This document shows positions 35,669 through 44,536 of a stretch of DNA of 64,000 bases, in pieces. How positions within the stretch are numbered: the first letter of the stretch is position 1; the number at the start of each line of letters is the position of its first letter. This DNA comes from Sphingomonas psychrotolerans (lineage in GTDB: Bacteria > Pseudomonadota > Alphaproteobacteria > Sphingomonadales > Sphingomonadaceae): the NCBI RefSeq assembly GCF_002796605.1, contig NZ_CP024923.1, positions 4,719,501 to 4,783,500 on the forward strand, in the 5' to 3' direction. The translations under genes were made by a program, and so were the position numbers. The notes below the pieces were generated by a model that had not been told where the DNA came from, did no database searches, and saw only the letters and a program-made list of their open reading frames with translations.

Positions 35669-37507
35669 TTGCTCGACCTGATTCAAAAGCCGGATGTCGC
35701 AGGCGGTCCAGCATGTCCCTGCGGGACCGGGCTCAGCCGGCAAAATTGCTGCGAGCTCGATCCCCGGCACGTCGAGATCGTCGCGCCCGAGCGGCACGCC
35801 GCGGCGCTGACTGCCCTGACGCGCGCTTATCATGACGGCGATCGCGATACGGCGCGGCGTCTCGCGATCGAAGTGCTCGAAATATCGCCCGGGCAGCGCG
35901 AGGCGCTCGGCGCGCTGTTCAATGTGCTCCGCGATGTCGGTCAGGTGCAAGCGGCCGCGGCTGCGATCAATCGGCTCGCGCGGCTGTTTCCCAACGACGC
36001 GACCATTCGCTCGATAGCCGCGGGCTTCTTCCTCCAGCGCAACGACATGCCGCATGCCCATGGCCATGGCCGGATGCTGTTGCGGCTCGCGCCGGAGGAG
36101 TCGGTGGCGCATTTCCTGATGGGCCGCATCTTTCTGGCGAGCGGCAAGGCGCAGGCTGCCGAGTTTCACCTCCAGTCGGCCGAGCATCTCGCCGCCCCCG
36201 ACAAAAGGAACGCTCCCGACCTTCAGGCGGCGCGCGCCGCGGCATTGCGCGAACAGGGCAGGTTCGCAGAATCGCGGGCGATCTATGAGCGGATCTCCGG
36301 GGAGGGGCAGCTCAGCCTCCAGATCCTGCTCGACTGGGCGTCGCTCGAGGAAGCAGCGCGCGACTTCACCGCGGCTTTCGCATTGCTCGACCGCGCAGAG
36401 GCGATGCACTCCGGAAGCCCGCTGGTCGCCGTGCGGCGCGCCGGCCTGCATCGCCGCGTGCACGAGCCCGAACGGGCGCTCGATGCGCTCGACAAGTCCG
36501 CGAGCGAGGAGGAGCAGGCCGGGACGCTGCTGTCGAAAGGCCAGATTCTCGATTCGCTCGGCCGCTATGACGAGGCATTCGCCTGTTTCGATGCGTGCAA
36601 GGCGCGGATCCGCAAAGGCGGGGGGCGCTATCTCGCCGAGGAGGCAAACAAGCTCGTCGAAGGCCTCAAGGATTTCTTCACCGAAGGGCGGACCCGGCTG
36701 CTGCCGCGTGCCGCGGTTCGCGAAGCCAGCCCGCAGCCGATCTTCATCCTGGGCTTCCCGCGTTCGGGGACCACTTTGGTCGAGCAGACGCTGAACTCGC
36801 ATCCGAACATCTCGGCGGGCGACGAGCTGCCGATCGTGAATTCGATCGCGCAGCGCGCCCAGCTTCTGCTGGGGAGCCCCGGCGCTTATCCCGTCGCGCT
36901 CAGCGAATTGTGGCTCGGCGATCGACGCGGGCATATCGACACGCTGCGCGACCTGTATCTCAACGAGGCGCACGAAATGGGCGCGGTCGCGCCCGGCAAA
37001 AGCTGGTTCACCGACAAGATGCCGCTCAATGAAACGCATCTCGGGCTGATCAGCCTGCTATTTCCGAAATCGCCGATCATTCATCTCGTCCGTCACCCGC
37101 TCGACGTGGTGCTCTCGGTCTTCTCGAACGCGCTCACCCACGGCTTCTACTGCGCCAGCGCGCTCGAGAGCGCCGCGACGCATTATGCGCTGATCGCGGA
37201 CCTCATCGCGCATTATCGATCGGTAATGCCGCTCCAATATCACGCAGTGCGCTATGAGGATCTGGTGACCGATCAGGAGCGCGAAGTGCGGGCGATGCTC
37301 GACTTTATCGGCGAGCCGTTCGATCCGGCGGTGCTCGCATTTCACGAGAATGCCCGGCACGCCCGCACCGCCAGCTATGCGCAGGTGACCGAGAAGCTCT
37401 ATACGCGCTCGCGCTTCCGCTATCGCAACTATCTCAGGCATCTCGAGCCCGTGATTCCGATCCTCGAGCCCGCGATCGAACGGCTCGGCTATTCGATCGA
37501 GCGCTAG
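35669..37507 (+). CDS. TPR-sulfotransferase with N-terminal SEC-C-type zinc motif
   Basis: About 612 residues. Residues 16-28 read CPCGTGLSRQNCC, a SEC-C-like zinc motif. About 300 residues of TPR-like helical pairs follow, then a sulfotransferase domain. It has the PAPS 5'-phosphate loop FILGFPRSGTTLVEQTLNSH at about 357-377 and the 3'-phosphate motif IHLVRHPLDVVLSVFSN near 470, with FTDKMPLNETH between. The TTG start at 35669 is chosen because GAGGAG stands 7 bases ahead; the earlier in-frame TTG (35648) lies inside the terminator stem. TPR-linked sulfotransferases of this type may modify proteins or cell-surface glycans. Position directly after the adhesin operon suggests a surface target (inference). 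Confidence 0.85.
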   Translation: MLDLIQKPDVAGGPACPCGTGLSRQNCCELDPRHVEIVAPERHAAALTALTRAYHDGDRDTARRLAIEVLEISPGQREALGALFNVLRDVGQVQAAAAAINRLARLFPNDATIRSIAAGFFLQRNDMPHAHGHGRMLLRLAPEESVAHFLMGRIFLASGKAQAAEFHLQSAEHLAAPDKRNAPDLQAARAAALREQGRFAESRAIYERISGEGQLSLQILLDWASLEEAARDFTAAFALLDRAEAMHSGSPLVAVRRAGLHRRVHEPERALDALDKSASEEEQAGTLLSKGQILDSLGRYDEAFACFDACKARIRKGGGRYLAEEANKLVEGLKDFFTEGRTRLLPRAAVREASPQPIFILGFPRSGTTLVEQTLNSHPNISAGDELPIVNSIAQRAQLLLGSPGAYPVALSELWLGDRRGHIDTLRDLYLNEAHEMGAVAPGKSWFTDKMPLNETHLGLISLLFPKSPIIHLVRHPLDVVLSVFSNALTHGFYCASALESAATHYALIADLIAHYRSVMPLQYHAVRYEDLVTDQEREVRAMLDFIGEPFDPAVLAFHENARHARTASYAQVTEKLYTRSRFRYRNYLRHLEPVIPILEPAIERLGYSIER

Positions 37508-37522
37508 CCGCGACGTTTCCGG

Positions 37523-37727
37523 CTACATGCCGGCGCGACCGGCGCAGGTCGAGTTCGAACCGCTCGAGTCGGACACGTAGAGGTTGTAGCCGCTGAACGT
37601 CTCGTGCAGCGCCGAGGCTTCGGCGGGATTGACGAGGAATGTCTGGCGGATAGCGTGCTGCCACGAAACCGAGGGAGGAAGCGACGGCGCCGGAGGGGAG
37701 GGTCGCCAGCAGCAATGCGTTGTTGAA
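37523..37727 (-). pseudogene. Decayed, internally deleted copy of the PstS-like gene
   Basis: On the minus strand the 5' part mirrors the leader of the intact gene at 37882-39828 (GGAGAAG, then codons for RFNNALLLATLPSGAVASS). It then jumps, out of frame, straight to the last about 45 codons (HAIRQTFLVNPAEASALHET ... GYNLYVSDSSGSNSTCAGRA) ending in TAG at 37523-37525. The middle, about 1.7 kb, is missing, and the initiator position no longer reads ATG. It is the relic of a tandem duplicate. Confidence 0.85.
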
Positions 37728-37828
37728 GCGGATCTTCTCCCCTGTTGGTCTTGGTCTGGGTTCTCCTGTTTGCGAGTCCCGAGGATTCCGCTCGGCGTGG
37801 GCCCTTTCCGGTGGCAGCGCCGGAGACG

Positions 37829-37861
37829 AAAAAGGCGACCCCGGATTTCTCCGGGGCCGCC
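37829..37861 (-). terminator. Rho-independent terminator of the PstS-like gene
   Basis: Read on the minus strand, a 12-bp stem (37861-37850 with 37845-37834, one mismatch) closes a GAAA tetraloop. It is followed immediately by five T residues (37833-37829). It begins about 20 bases after the stop codon of the PstS-like gene. Confidence 0.88.
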
Positions 37862-37881
37862 CCTTTCAGGCCAGGCGGCGA

Positions 37882-39828
37882 TTAGATGCCGGCACGGCTG
37901 GTGCAGGTCGAGTTCGAACCGCTCGAGTCCGACACGTAGAGGTTGTAGCCGCCGAGCGTGCCGTTGACGCTCGAGACTTCGGCCGAGTTCACCAGGAAGG
38001 TCTGGCGAACCGCGTGCTGCCACGAAGCCGGAAGCGCGCCGATGTTCGAACGCGCGAGCAGGCCCGAGTTGTTGTACGTCGCGGCAACGCGGGTGAAGAG
38101 ACCGGTGCGGTTGGCGCCGGCTGCGTCGAGCGTCGTGACATAGTCGGTGTTGAAGTTCAGGAAGTTGCGTATTGCCGCTGCGTTCGAACCGGTGCCGTCG
38201 GCGGCGTAGCAGGTATAGCCCAGATACTGGGTCGAGCCCGTGATCGGATAACCGTTGGTCGGGTTCGCGAGCCCGGTGCCGGTATAGATCACTTCGTACC
38301 AGGCGAGCGGGTTGTCGCGCGTGGCATTGCCGAACACGTTCGCGCCGCCGCCCTTGTAGGTCGGGATATGGACCTGGCGCGTATCGGCGACATTGTCGAC
38401 CAGCGTGCCGCTGCTGTCCGACTGCGGCGGCAGGACCGTACCGAAGGCGGTGGTGGCGTTCGCCGCGCTCGGCATGAACCACGACCCCGAGGTGCCCCCC
38501 TTCAGTGCCGCTGCCTTCAGGCCGCCCGGCGCGCTCGGCGAGCCGTCGATATAATCGGCGCCGATATAGCCGATCTTGCCGTTGAGCTTGACGACTGCCT
38601 TCGAGGGCGAGGCATAGTCGGGCGCGAACTTGATCGCGCTGGCGACGCGGCCGCTGCCATCGGCGACGAGGAACCGGCCGCTGCCGTTGACGCCGATCGG
38701 ATAGGAGGTCGCTGCCTTGCCGGCATTTTCGGCCGGTACGACGATGGCGGTGCCGTTGAAATATTCGGAACCGACCAGCGTTGCCGTGCCCGAGCCCGCT
38801 TCAGGCTGGGTGCTCGTGGTCTGCAGACCCGTGTCCGCGCGAACCGTGCCGAAGGTCGGACGGGTCGTCGCCGACTCGCCGCGGTTGTACGGCAGCGTCT
38901 CGGCGTTGCGCTTGTAGTTGTTGCTCGCGCCGGTTCCGCACTGCGCGGCAAGCGCGCGGGTGAAGATGTCTGTCGTGCCCGAGCGGTCGAGACGGCCGAC
39001 GAGACGGACCGGAACGCCGTCCGTGCCCCAACGACCCGGATTCTCGGTGCCGTCATCGGCATCCATCAGGCTCACGCCGCCATTGTCGGTGGTGAAGCTG
39101 GCGTCCAGGAAGTTGGTGATGCTGCCGTTGAACACGCCGCAATAGGTCGCCTGGCTCATGCGCAGGCCGCCGGCGCCGATGACGTTGTTGAGGATGAGCT
39201 GCGGGAACTGGATGTTGAAGCTGTAGTCCGAACCCGTGGTGTCGTTGTGACCGTAGGTCGGGCTATAGGCGATCGCGACCGGGAGCACGAACTTCGGGAA
39301 CATGACCGGCGCGCCGCCATTGGTCTGCGCGGCACCGCCCGTATAGGTGGTGAGATCGCCGTCGGTCACCGAGGAGTCGGCGAAAGCGAACTGGATCTTG
39401 GTCCAGGTGGCGAAGGGGTTCGGATTGGCCGCGCCGATCTGGAATGCGGCGGTCGAAGTGAGCGTGCCGGGGGCAACCCACGAGCTGCGACCGGTGCCCG
39501 AGCCCGAACCGATATAGCGGCCGAGGAAGCCCGGAAAGAGCGACTGGGTCGAGCAGTTGAAGACGCCCGACGGCGACGGCAGGTTGGTCGGCTCGGCGAT
39601 CGTCGAGACGGTGCCGGCGGTGGTCGAGGTGCCGATCAGGCCGAGGCTCGAATTGCCGTCGACGCAGTTGAGCTCCTGGACGAGCACGCCTTGGATCGAC
39701 GTAGCGCCGGTGCCGTGCACCGCGCGCTCGCCGTCATTGCTGGCCGTAACCTGTGCCTGGGCGAAGGACGAGGCGAGAGCGCTGGAGGCGACGGTCGCCA
39801 GAAACAGCGCGTTCTTGAAACGCTTCAT
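37882..39828 (-). CDS. Long PstS-like periplasmic/secreted substrate-binding protein
   Basis: A 648-residue protein with a clear signal peptide (MKRFKNALFLATVASSALAS, cleavage after AQA). Segments typical of phosphate-binding PstS proteins are seen: ATYCGVFNGSITNF, GRLDRSGTTDIFTRALAAQC and FMPSAANAT. The length is nearly twice that of ordinary PstS and there are several Cys. It resembles the long substrate-binding-like proteins that alphaproteobacteria and xanthomonads encode beside type II secretion operons. AGGAGA stands 7 bases ahead of the ATG and a strong terminator follows. Divergent from gspE with a 500-bp shared upstream region, it is a good candidate for type II secretion cargo (inference). 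No pst transport genes are present. Confidence 0.8.
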   Translation of the reverse strand: MKRFKNALFLATVASSALASSFAQAQVTASNDGERAVHGTGATSIQGVLVQELNCVDGNSSLGLIGTSTTAGTVSTIAEPTNLPSPSGVFNCSTQSLFPGFLGRYIGSGSGTGRSSWVAPGTLTSTAAFQIGAANPNPFATWTKIQFAFADSSVTDGDLTTYTGGAAQTNGGAPVMFPKFVLPVAIAYSPTYGHNDTTGSDYSFNIQFPQLILNNVIGAGGLRMSQATYCGVFNGSITNFLDASFTTDNGGVSLMDADDGTENPGRWGTDGVPVRLVGRLDRSGTTDIFTRALAAQCGTGASNNYKRNAETLPYNRGESATTRPTFGTVRADTGLQTTSTQPEAGSGTATLVGSEYFNGTAIVVPAENAGKAATSYPIGVNGSGRFLVADGSGRVASAIKFAPDYASPSKAVVKLNGKIGYIGADYIDGSPSAPGGLKAAALKGGTSGSWFMPSAANATTAFGTVLPPQSDSSGTLVDNVADTRQVHIPTYKGGGANVFGNATRDNPLAWYEVIYTGTGLANPTNGYPITGSTQYLGYTCYAADGTGSNAAAIRNFLNFNTDYVTTLDAAGANRTGLFTRVAATYNNSGLLARSNIGALPASWQHAVRQTFLVNSAEVSSVNGTLGGYNLYVSDSSGSNSTCTSRAGI

Positions 39829-40328
39829 GGGTCTTCTCCTGTTTGGAACATGCCTTAAGAAAGTCGATTCTTTCGAGTCACAGCTCTGCCATTCCCGAAA
39901 ACAAGTTGTCGGGTCCGGTCGATTTATTGTTCTTAAGGTCACGTAAAGTCTGGGTAACCAATCCTGCGATCGGCGTCAGACCCTCGTTCTGCATTGTGGC
40001 GCATCGTGAATCATTTGGATGATATCGTGCCTATGCGCCGGTAAACTGTTTCATCATGTATCGATATTATCGAATGTGACTCGATATCGAACCGACAAAT
40101 GAACAGTTACACCGCTTAGATGACAGAATTGTTATATGAATTTGTATGAAAGCGCGAACAAATACGTTAGATTAGTTCTTCATAAACGTAGAATTTATCT
40201 AACGGTAAGCTGAAAAATTCTAGAAGATAAATGCAATTTTATTGTAGCATTTTACGAATAAGACTGCCTCTAGGCGTCGAATTCAAATTCGCATACCCGA
40301 TGGGCGCGCCGGGACCAGCAGGTGGTGC
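39829..40328. promoter_or_regulatory. Divergent AT-rich control region between PstS-like gene and gsp operon
   Basis: 500 bp with no gene. From about 39990 to 40260 it is strongly AT-rich against the genome background. It should carry both promoters. It contains two related palindromes at 40061 and 40081. No clear two-part Pho box was found. Confidence 0.55.
40061..40090. promoter_or_regulatory. Paired TCGATA palindromes, candidate operator
   Basis: TCGATATTATCGA at 40061-40073 is a perfect inverted repeat of TCGATA with a one-base centre. TCGATATCGA at 40081-40090 is a perfect 10-bp palindrome of the same core. They start 20 bp apart, about two helical turns, in the divergent promoter region. 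The regulator is unknown. Confidence 0.4.
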
Positions 40329-42092
40329 ATGATCGACGATAGCATGGTGCCCGGGACAAATATTGAAGGTTCCTGTGACATAGTGCCAGGCGCGCCGGAG
40401 CCGGCGGAAGCACGCGCGACAGCGGAGCGCGCCCCCGGCCTGGCCTCGATGCTCGCCGCGCGGGGGCTGCTTCCCGAGGAAGGACTGCAGCGCGCCTTGC
40501 TGATCGAGCGCGAGTCGGGGGAGCGCCTCGACGCCGTCGTGACCCGGCTCGGGATGCTCTCGGAGGACCGGCTCGTCACCGAGCTGGCCAGCTTTTGCGG
40601 TCTTGCCGCGATCGGTGCCGAGGCCTTTCCCGCCACGCCGATCGAAGGTCCCGAACTCTCGCTCGCCTTTCTCCGCGATATCCGGGCGCTGCCGGTCGCG
40701 ATCGACGCAGATGTGGTCCACATCGTCGTGTCGAACCCGTTCGATCCGTTCGTGGTGCAGGCCTTCGCCTTCATGTTCCAGCGGCAGGTGGAGCGGGTGG
40801 TGGGACGGGCCAGCGACATCGATGCGGCGATCGAGCGGCTCTATCATGGCCAGCGGGCGAGCGCCGACGCGGTGGAAGACGCCGTCGACGACGAAGATCT
40901 CGAGCGGCTGAAGGACCTGGTAAGCGACGCGCCGGTGATTCGCGCGGTCAATCGCCTGATCGCGAACGCGGTCGACCAGCGCGCCTCCGACATCCATATC
41001 GAGCCCGGCGACGACGGGCTGGCGATCCGCTTCCGGATCGATGGGATGCTGCGCGATGCGGGGCGGCTGCCGGTGGCAATGCGCGCGCCTCTGGTCTCGC
41101 GCATCAAGGTGATGGCGCGGCTCAACATCGCCGAGCGGCGGCTCCCACAGGACGGGCGGATGCGCATTTCGGTGCGCGGCCACGAGATCGACCTGCGCGT
41201 CGCCACGGCGCCGTCGATCCATGGCGAGAGCGTCGTGATGCGGATCCTCGACCGCTCGAAGCTCGCGCTCGATTTCGCCGCGCTCGGCTTCGACGCTGCG
41301 CTGACCGGGCGGCTGCGCGAGGCGATCACGCGCCCGCATGGAATCGTATTGGTCACTGGCCCGACCGGCAGCGGCAAGACCACCACGCTCTATGCCGCAT
41401 TGTCCGAACTCAATGCGCCCGAACACAAGCTGCTCACGGTCGAGGACCCGATCGAGTACCGCCTCGACGGAGTCATCCAGACCCAGGTCAATCCGGCGAT
41501 CGGCTTCACCTTCGGATCGGCGCTGCGTTCGTTCCTGCGCCAAGATCCCGACGTGATGATGGTCGGCGAGATCCGCGACACCGAGACGGCACAAATCGCA
41601 GTCCAGGCGGCGCTCACCGGGCACATGATCCTTTCGACGCTGCACACCAACACCGCGGCGGGCGCGGTCTCGCGGCTGCTCGACATGGACGTCGAGCCGT
41701 TCCTGCTCGGCTCGGTGCTGACCGGGGTGCTCGCGCAGCGGCTCGTGCGCCGGCTCTGCCCCGACTGCCGGACGCCGTACGATCCGCGCGAGGACGCGCC
41801 CGAGGCGCTGCGTCCGCTGCTCGAGGCCGAGGGTATCCACCGCCTCTATCATCCGGTCGGCTGCGTCCGGTGCGGCGGCAGCGGCTATTCGGGGCGAATC
41901 GCCCTGCTCGAATTCCTGCGAGTCGACGTGGCGGTGTCGCGTCTCATCCTGCGCCGCGCGGACACCCGCGAGATCCTCGCCGCCGCGGAGCAGGGCGGCA
42001 TGCGCAGCCTCGCCGCGGACGGCGTGGCCAAGGCAGGCGAGGGGCTGACGACGATCGAGGAAGTCCTGCGCGTCGCGAGCGGGGACGGGTGA
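40329..42092 (+). CDS. gspE: Type II secretion ATPase GspE
   Basis: A 587-residue ATPase that powers pseudopilus assembly at the inner membrane. The N-terminal GspE domain has a LAARGLLPEEGLQRALL-type helix pair. The nucleotide-binding domain has Walker A GPTGSGKTTT near residue 344, an Asp box (LTVEDPIEYRLDGVIQTQVN), Walker B (DPDVMMVGEIRD) and a His box (TGHMILSTLHTNTA). A tetracysteine zinc motif (CPDC ... CVRC) lies near the C-terminus. It is the first gene of the operon, and its stop overlaps the gspF start by one base. AGGTGG precedes the ATG. Confidence 0.95.
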   Translation: MIDDSMVPGTNIEGSCDIVPGAPEPAEARATAERAPGLASMLAARGLLPEEGLQRALLIERESGERLDAVVTRLGMLSEDRLVTELASFCGLAAIGAEAFPATPIEGPELSLAFLRDIRALPVAIDADVVHIVVSNPFDPFVVQAFAFMFQRQVERVVGRASDIDAAIERLYHGQRASADAVEDAVDDEDLERLKDLVSDAPVIRAVNRLIANAVDQRASDIHIEPGDDGLAIRFRIDGMLRDAGRLPVAMRAPLVSRIKVMARLNIAERRLPQDGRMRISVRGHEIDLRVATAPSIHGESVVMRILDRSKLALDFAALGFDAALTGRLREAITRPHGIVLVTGPTGSGKTTTLYAALSELNAPEHKLLTVEDPIEYRLDGVIQTQVNPAIGFTFGSALRSFLRQDPDVMMVGEIRDTETAQIAVQAALTGHMILSTLHTNTAAGAVSRLLDMDVEPFLLGSVLTGVLAQRLVRRLCPDCRTPYDPREDAPEALRPLLEAEGIHRLYHPVGCVRCGGSGYSGRIALLEFLRVDVAVSRLILRRADTREILAAAEQGGMRSLAADGVAKAGEGLTTIEEVLRVASGDG

Positions 42093-43303
42093 TGGCGACG
42101 TGGCGCTATCGCGCGATCCGCCCTGACGGATCCGCGCTGACCGGACAGATGGACGCGTTGGACCGCGACGATGCGGTGGCGAATCTGCGGCGGAACGGCG
42201 CCATCCCGTTCGAGTTGGTCGTCGTTCCGCCGCGCGCGCCGGGGCGACCACGGCGTGCCGGCGCGAAGGCGCGGGCGGCCGCATGCACCTGTATCAGCGA
42301 GCTCGCAGTGCTGATCGATGCCGGACTCCAGCTCGATCGCGCGCTCGCGCTGGCGATCGAGAATGTCGAGGACAAGAGCGTCGCGGCCCATCTGGCCGAC
42401 ATATTGCGCGAGGTCCGCGAAGGGGCGCCCCTGTCGCGTGCGATGGCGCGCAAGCCCGATCTCTTCTCCGCCACCGCCATCGCGATGACCGAGGCCGGCG
42501 AGGCCAATGGAAGGCTCGGCGAGGCGCTGTCGCGGCTCGCGGCGACGCTGGAGCAGGACGCCGAGCTGCGTCGCCTGATCGGATCGTCGATGATCTATCC
42601 GATCGCCTTGCTGGTTATCGCGGTCGGCGTGGTGCTGCTCATGCTGCTGTTCGTCGTGCCGCAGTTCGAAAGCATGTTCGCCAGCGCCGCAGACCGGCTT
42701 CCCGCCGCGACCGTCGTGGTGATGACCGCCAGCCGCGGACTGCGCGACTATGGCCTCGCGATGCTGCTCGCGGTCGCGGTCGCCGGGTTCGTGGCGGCGA
42801 TCGCGCTTCGCCGCCCCGCGGTCCGGCTCGCCCGCGATCGGATGGTGCTGGCGTTGCCGCTGCTCGGCGAGCTCGTCCGTCGGATCGACACCGCGCGGTT
42901 CGCGCGCACGCTCGGCGCGCTGATCGAAGGCGAAGTGGCCTTGCCCGCGGCGCTGGCATTGGCGCGCCGGACGATTTCCAATCAGGTGCTGGGGGAAACC
43001 ATCGCGCGCGTCGCCGACGGCGTGAAGGAAGGCGGCGGGCTCACCGCGCCGCTCGCCGCATCGGGCGCGCTGCCGCGGCTCGCGATCGGCTTCCTGCGCA
43101 CCGGCGAGGAGACCTCGCAGCTCGGCATGATGCTGGGCCGCCTCGCCGACGTGCTCGATCGCGACATCCGCACGCGGATCGAGCGGCTGATCGGCATCCT
43201 GACCCCCGTGATTACCGTAGTGCTGGGAACGACGGTCGCCGCGATCATCGCCTCGATCATGTCGGCGATTCTCGGATTCAACGATCTCGCGCTGACATCA
43301 TGA
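42092..43303 (+). CDS. gspF: Type II secretion inner-membrane platform protein GspF
   Basis: A 403-residue protein with two repeated GspF domains (ISELAVLIDAGLQLDRALAL ... and TARFARTLGALIEGEVALPA ...). Three membrane segments are present (near IYPIALLVIAVGVVLLMLLF, GLAMLLAVAVAGFVAAIAL and VITVVLGTTVAAIIASIMSA). It forms the platform that couples GspE to pseudopilin assembly. The ATG at 42092 overlaps the gspE stop (TGATG), indicating coupling. Confidence 0.95.
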   Translation: MATWRYRAIRPDGSALTGQMDALDRDDAVANLRRNGAIPFELVVVPPRAPGRPRRAGAKARAAACTCISELAVLIDAGLQLDRALALAIENVEDKSVAAHLADILREVREGAPLSRAMARKPDLFSATAIAMTEAGEANGRLGEALSRLAATLEQDAELRRLIGSSMIYPIALLVIAVGVVLLMLLFVVPQFESMFASAADRLPAATVVVMTASRGLRDYGLAMLLAVAVAGFVAAIALRRPAVRLARDRMVLALPLLGELVRRIDTARFARTLGALIEGEVALPAALALARRTISNQVLGETIARVADGVKEGGGLTAPLAASGALPRLAIGFLRTGEETSQLGMMLGRLADVLDRDIRTRIERLIGILTPVITVVLGTTVAAIIASIMSAILGFNDLALTS

Positions 43304-43321
43304 GCAAAAGGGTGGACGGTC

Positions 43322-43744
43322 ATGAAAACAAGGCACGGACGCGAAGCGGGCTTCACGCTGCTCGAACTGCTGGTGGTGCTCGCCATCCTCGGGCTGCTCG
43401 CGGCGATCGTCGGCCCGCAGGTGATGAAATATCTCGACAGCTCGAAATCGCAATCGGCGCGGGTGCAGGCGAAGAACGTCGCCGCGGCGCTTAACCTCTT
43501 CAAGCTCGACGCGACCCGCTATCCGACGCAGGAGGAAGGCGTCGCGGCGCTGGTCAAGCAGCCGCCCAACGTGCCCAACTGGAACGGCCCCTATCTGGCC
43601 GAGCAGTCGGCGATCGTCGATCCGTGGGGCCGCCCCTATCTGCTGCGGATCCCGGGCGAGCACGGCGAAGTGGATGTCTATTCGCTGGGCGCGGACGGGC
43701 AGCCGGGCGGGACCGGCGAGGCCCGCGATGTCGGCGATTATTGA
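43322..43744 (+). CDS. gspG: Major pseudopilin GspG
   Basis: A 140-residue protein with a type III (prepilin) signal: a short basic leader, then the cleavage site G|FTLLELLVVLAILGLLAA. The family C-terminus follows (YPTQEEGVAALVKQP, WNGPYL, DPWGRPYLLRIPG, SLGADGQPGG), including the calcium-site region. It is the main subunit of the pseudopilus. It overlaps the start of gspH by 17 bases. The prepilin peptidase GspO is not in the window. Confidence 0.95.
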   Translation: MKTRHGREAGFTLLELLVVLAILGLLAAIVGPQVMKYLDSSKSQSARVQAKNVAAALNLFKLDATRYPTQEEGVAALVKQPPNVPNWNGPYLAEQSAIVDPWGRPYLLRIPGEHGEVDVYSLGADGQPGGTGEARDVGDY

Positions 43745-44168
43745 GCGGCCGCGCCGCCATTCCGCCGCGCCGACCTGCGGATTCACGCTGGTCGAGCTCC
43801 TCGTGATCCTCGCTATCCTGTCGCTCATGGCCGGAATCGTCTTTCCCTCGGTTGAGAAGGCGATGCGGCGACAGAGCTTCGTCGATTCGGCGCGGCGGGT
43901 GGAGCTGGGCCTCCGTTCGGCGCGCGCCGCCGCGGTGGGGGGCGGGATGGCCGTCCGCTTCGTCGCGGCGCGTGACGGCCATGGCTTTCGCTACGCCGGT
44001 CGTGAAGACCGCCTGCCGGAGACGGCTACGATCGCGTTGCCGGACCGGGGCATCCAGTTCTTCGCCGATGGAAGCGCGATCGGCGGCCCCGTCGAGGTGT
44101 CGGACGGTCGCTTCAGCCAGCGGCTTTTCGTCGATGACGCGCTCGGCCTGATCGAGCGCGCGCGATGA
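43728..44168 (+). CDS. gspH: Minor pseudopilin GspH
   Basis: A 146-residue protein with leader and cleavage motif CG|FTLVELLVILAILSLMAG, then a GspH/FimT-type domain (RQSFVDSARRVELGLRSARA, IQFFADGSAIGGPVEV). The ATG at 43728 lies inside the end of gspG and puts the prepilin motif close to the N-terminus, as expected; the frame extends further upstream but would bury it. It overlaps gspI by four bases. Confidence 0.9.
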   Translation: MSAIIERPRRHSAAPTCGFTLVELLVILAILSLMAGIVFPSVEKAMRRQSFVDSARRVELGLRSARAAAVGGGMAVRFVAARDGHGFRYAGREDRLPETATIALPDRGIQFFADGSAIGGPVEVSDGRFSQRLFVDDALGLIERAR

Positions 44169-44533
44169 GCAAAGACGCTTCCGGCTTCAGTCTGGTCGAG
44201 ACGCTGGTCGCGCTCGCGGTGATCGCGGCGATGTCGGCGCTGCTGTTCGAAATGGTGAGCGCGAACGCGGGTTTCGCGCAGGCGACTGCAAAACGCCGCG
44301 AGGCCGTTCTTCTCGCCGAGTCGTTGCTCGCCGCGACGACCGCGCCCAGCGACTCGCATACCGTCGCCGACACCGGCAAAGCCCGTGGCTTCAACTGGCG
44401 GATCACCCGCGCCCGACGCGGCGGCGGCGCGCGCGACACTGGCATCCCGCTCGAAGAGGTACGTATCACCGTCACCGATGGGACGACGGGCCGAAGCCTC
44501 ACCAGCGTTCAGACGCTTCGGCTCGCGCACTGA
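44165..44533 (+). CDS. gspI: Minor pseudopilin GspI
   Basis: A 122-residue protein with a very short leader (MSKDASG) and the pseudopilin helix FSLVETLVALAVIAAMSALL. A GspI-type domain follows, with the AESLLA stretch after the helix and VRITVTDGTTGRS near the end. GspI forms the pseudopilus tip with H, J and K. The ATG overlaps the gspH stop (ATGA). Confidence 0.9.
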   Translation: MSKDASGFSLVETLVALAVIAAMSALLFEMVSANAGFAQATAKRREAVLLAESLLAATTAPSDSHTVADTGKARGFNWRITRARRGGGARDTGIPLEEVRITVTDGTTGRSLTSVQTLRLAH

Positions 44534-44536
44534 GCC

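Noticed and set aside
37720-39858. Long plus-strand open frame opposite the PstS-like gene
   Set aside because: Antisense shadow; the minus strand has signal peptide, ribosome site, PstS-like motifs and a terminator.
40120-40126. ATGACAG resembling half of a Pho box near the PstS-like gene
   Set aside because: Only one half-site is seen; the second CTGTCA-type half at the required spacing is missing.
40239-42284. Long minus-strand open frame opposite gspE
   Set aside because: gspE on the plus strand has all ATPase motifs; the antisense frame lacks any recognisable domain.
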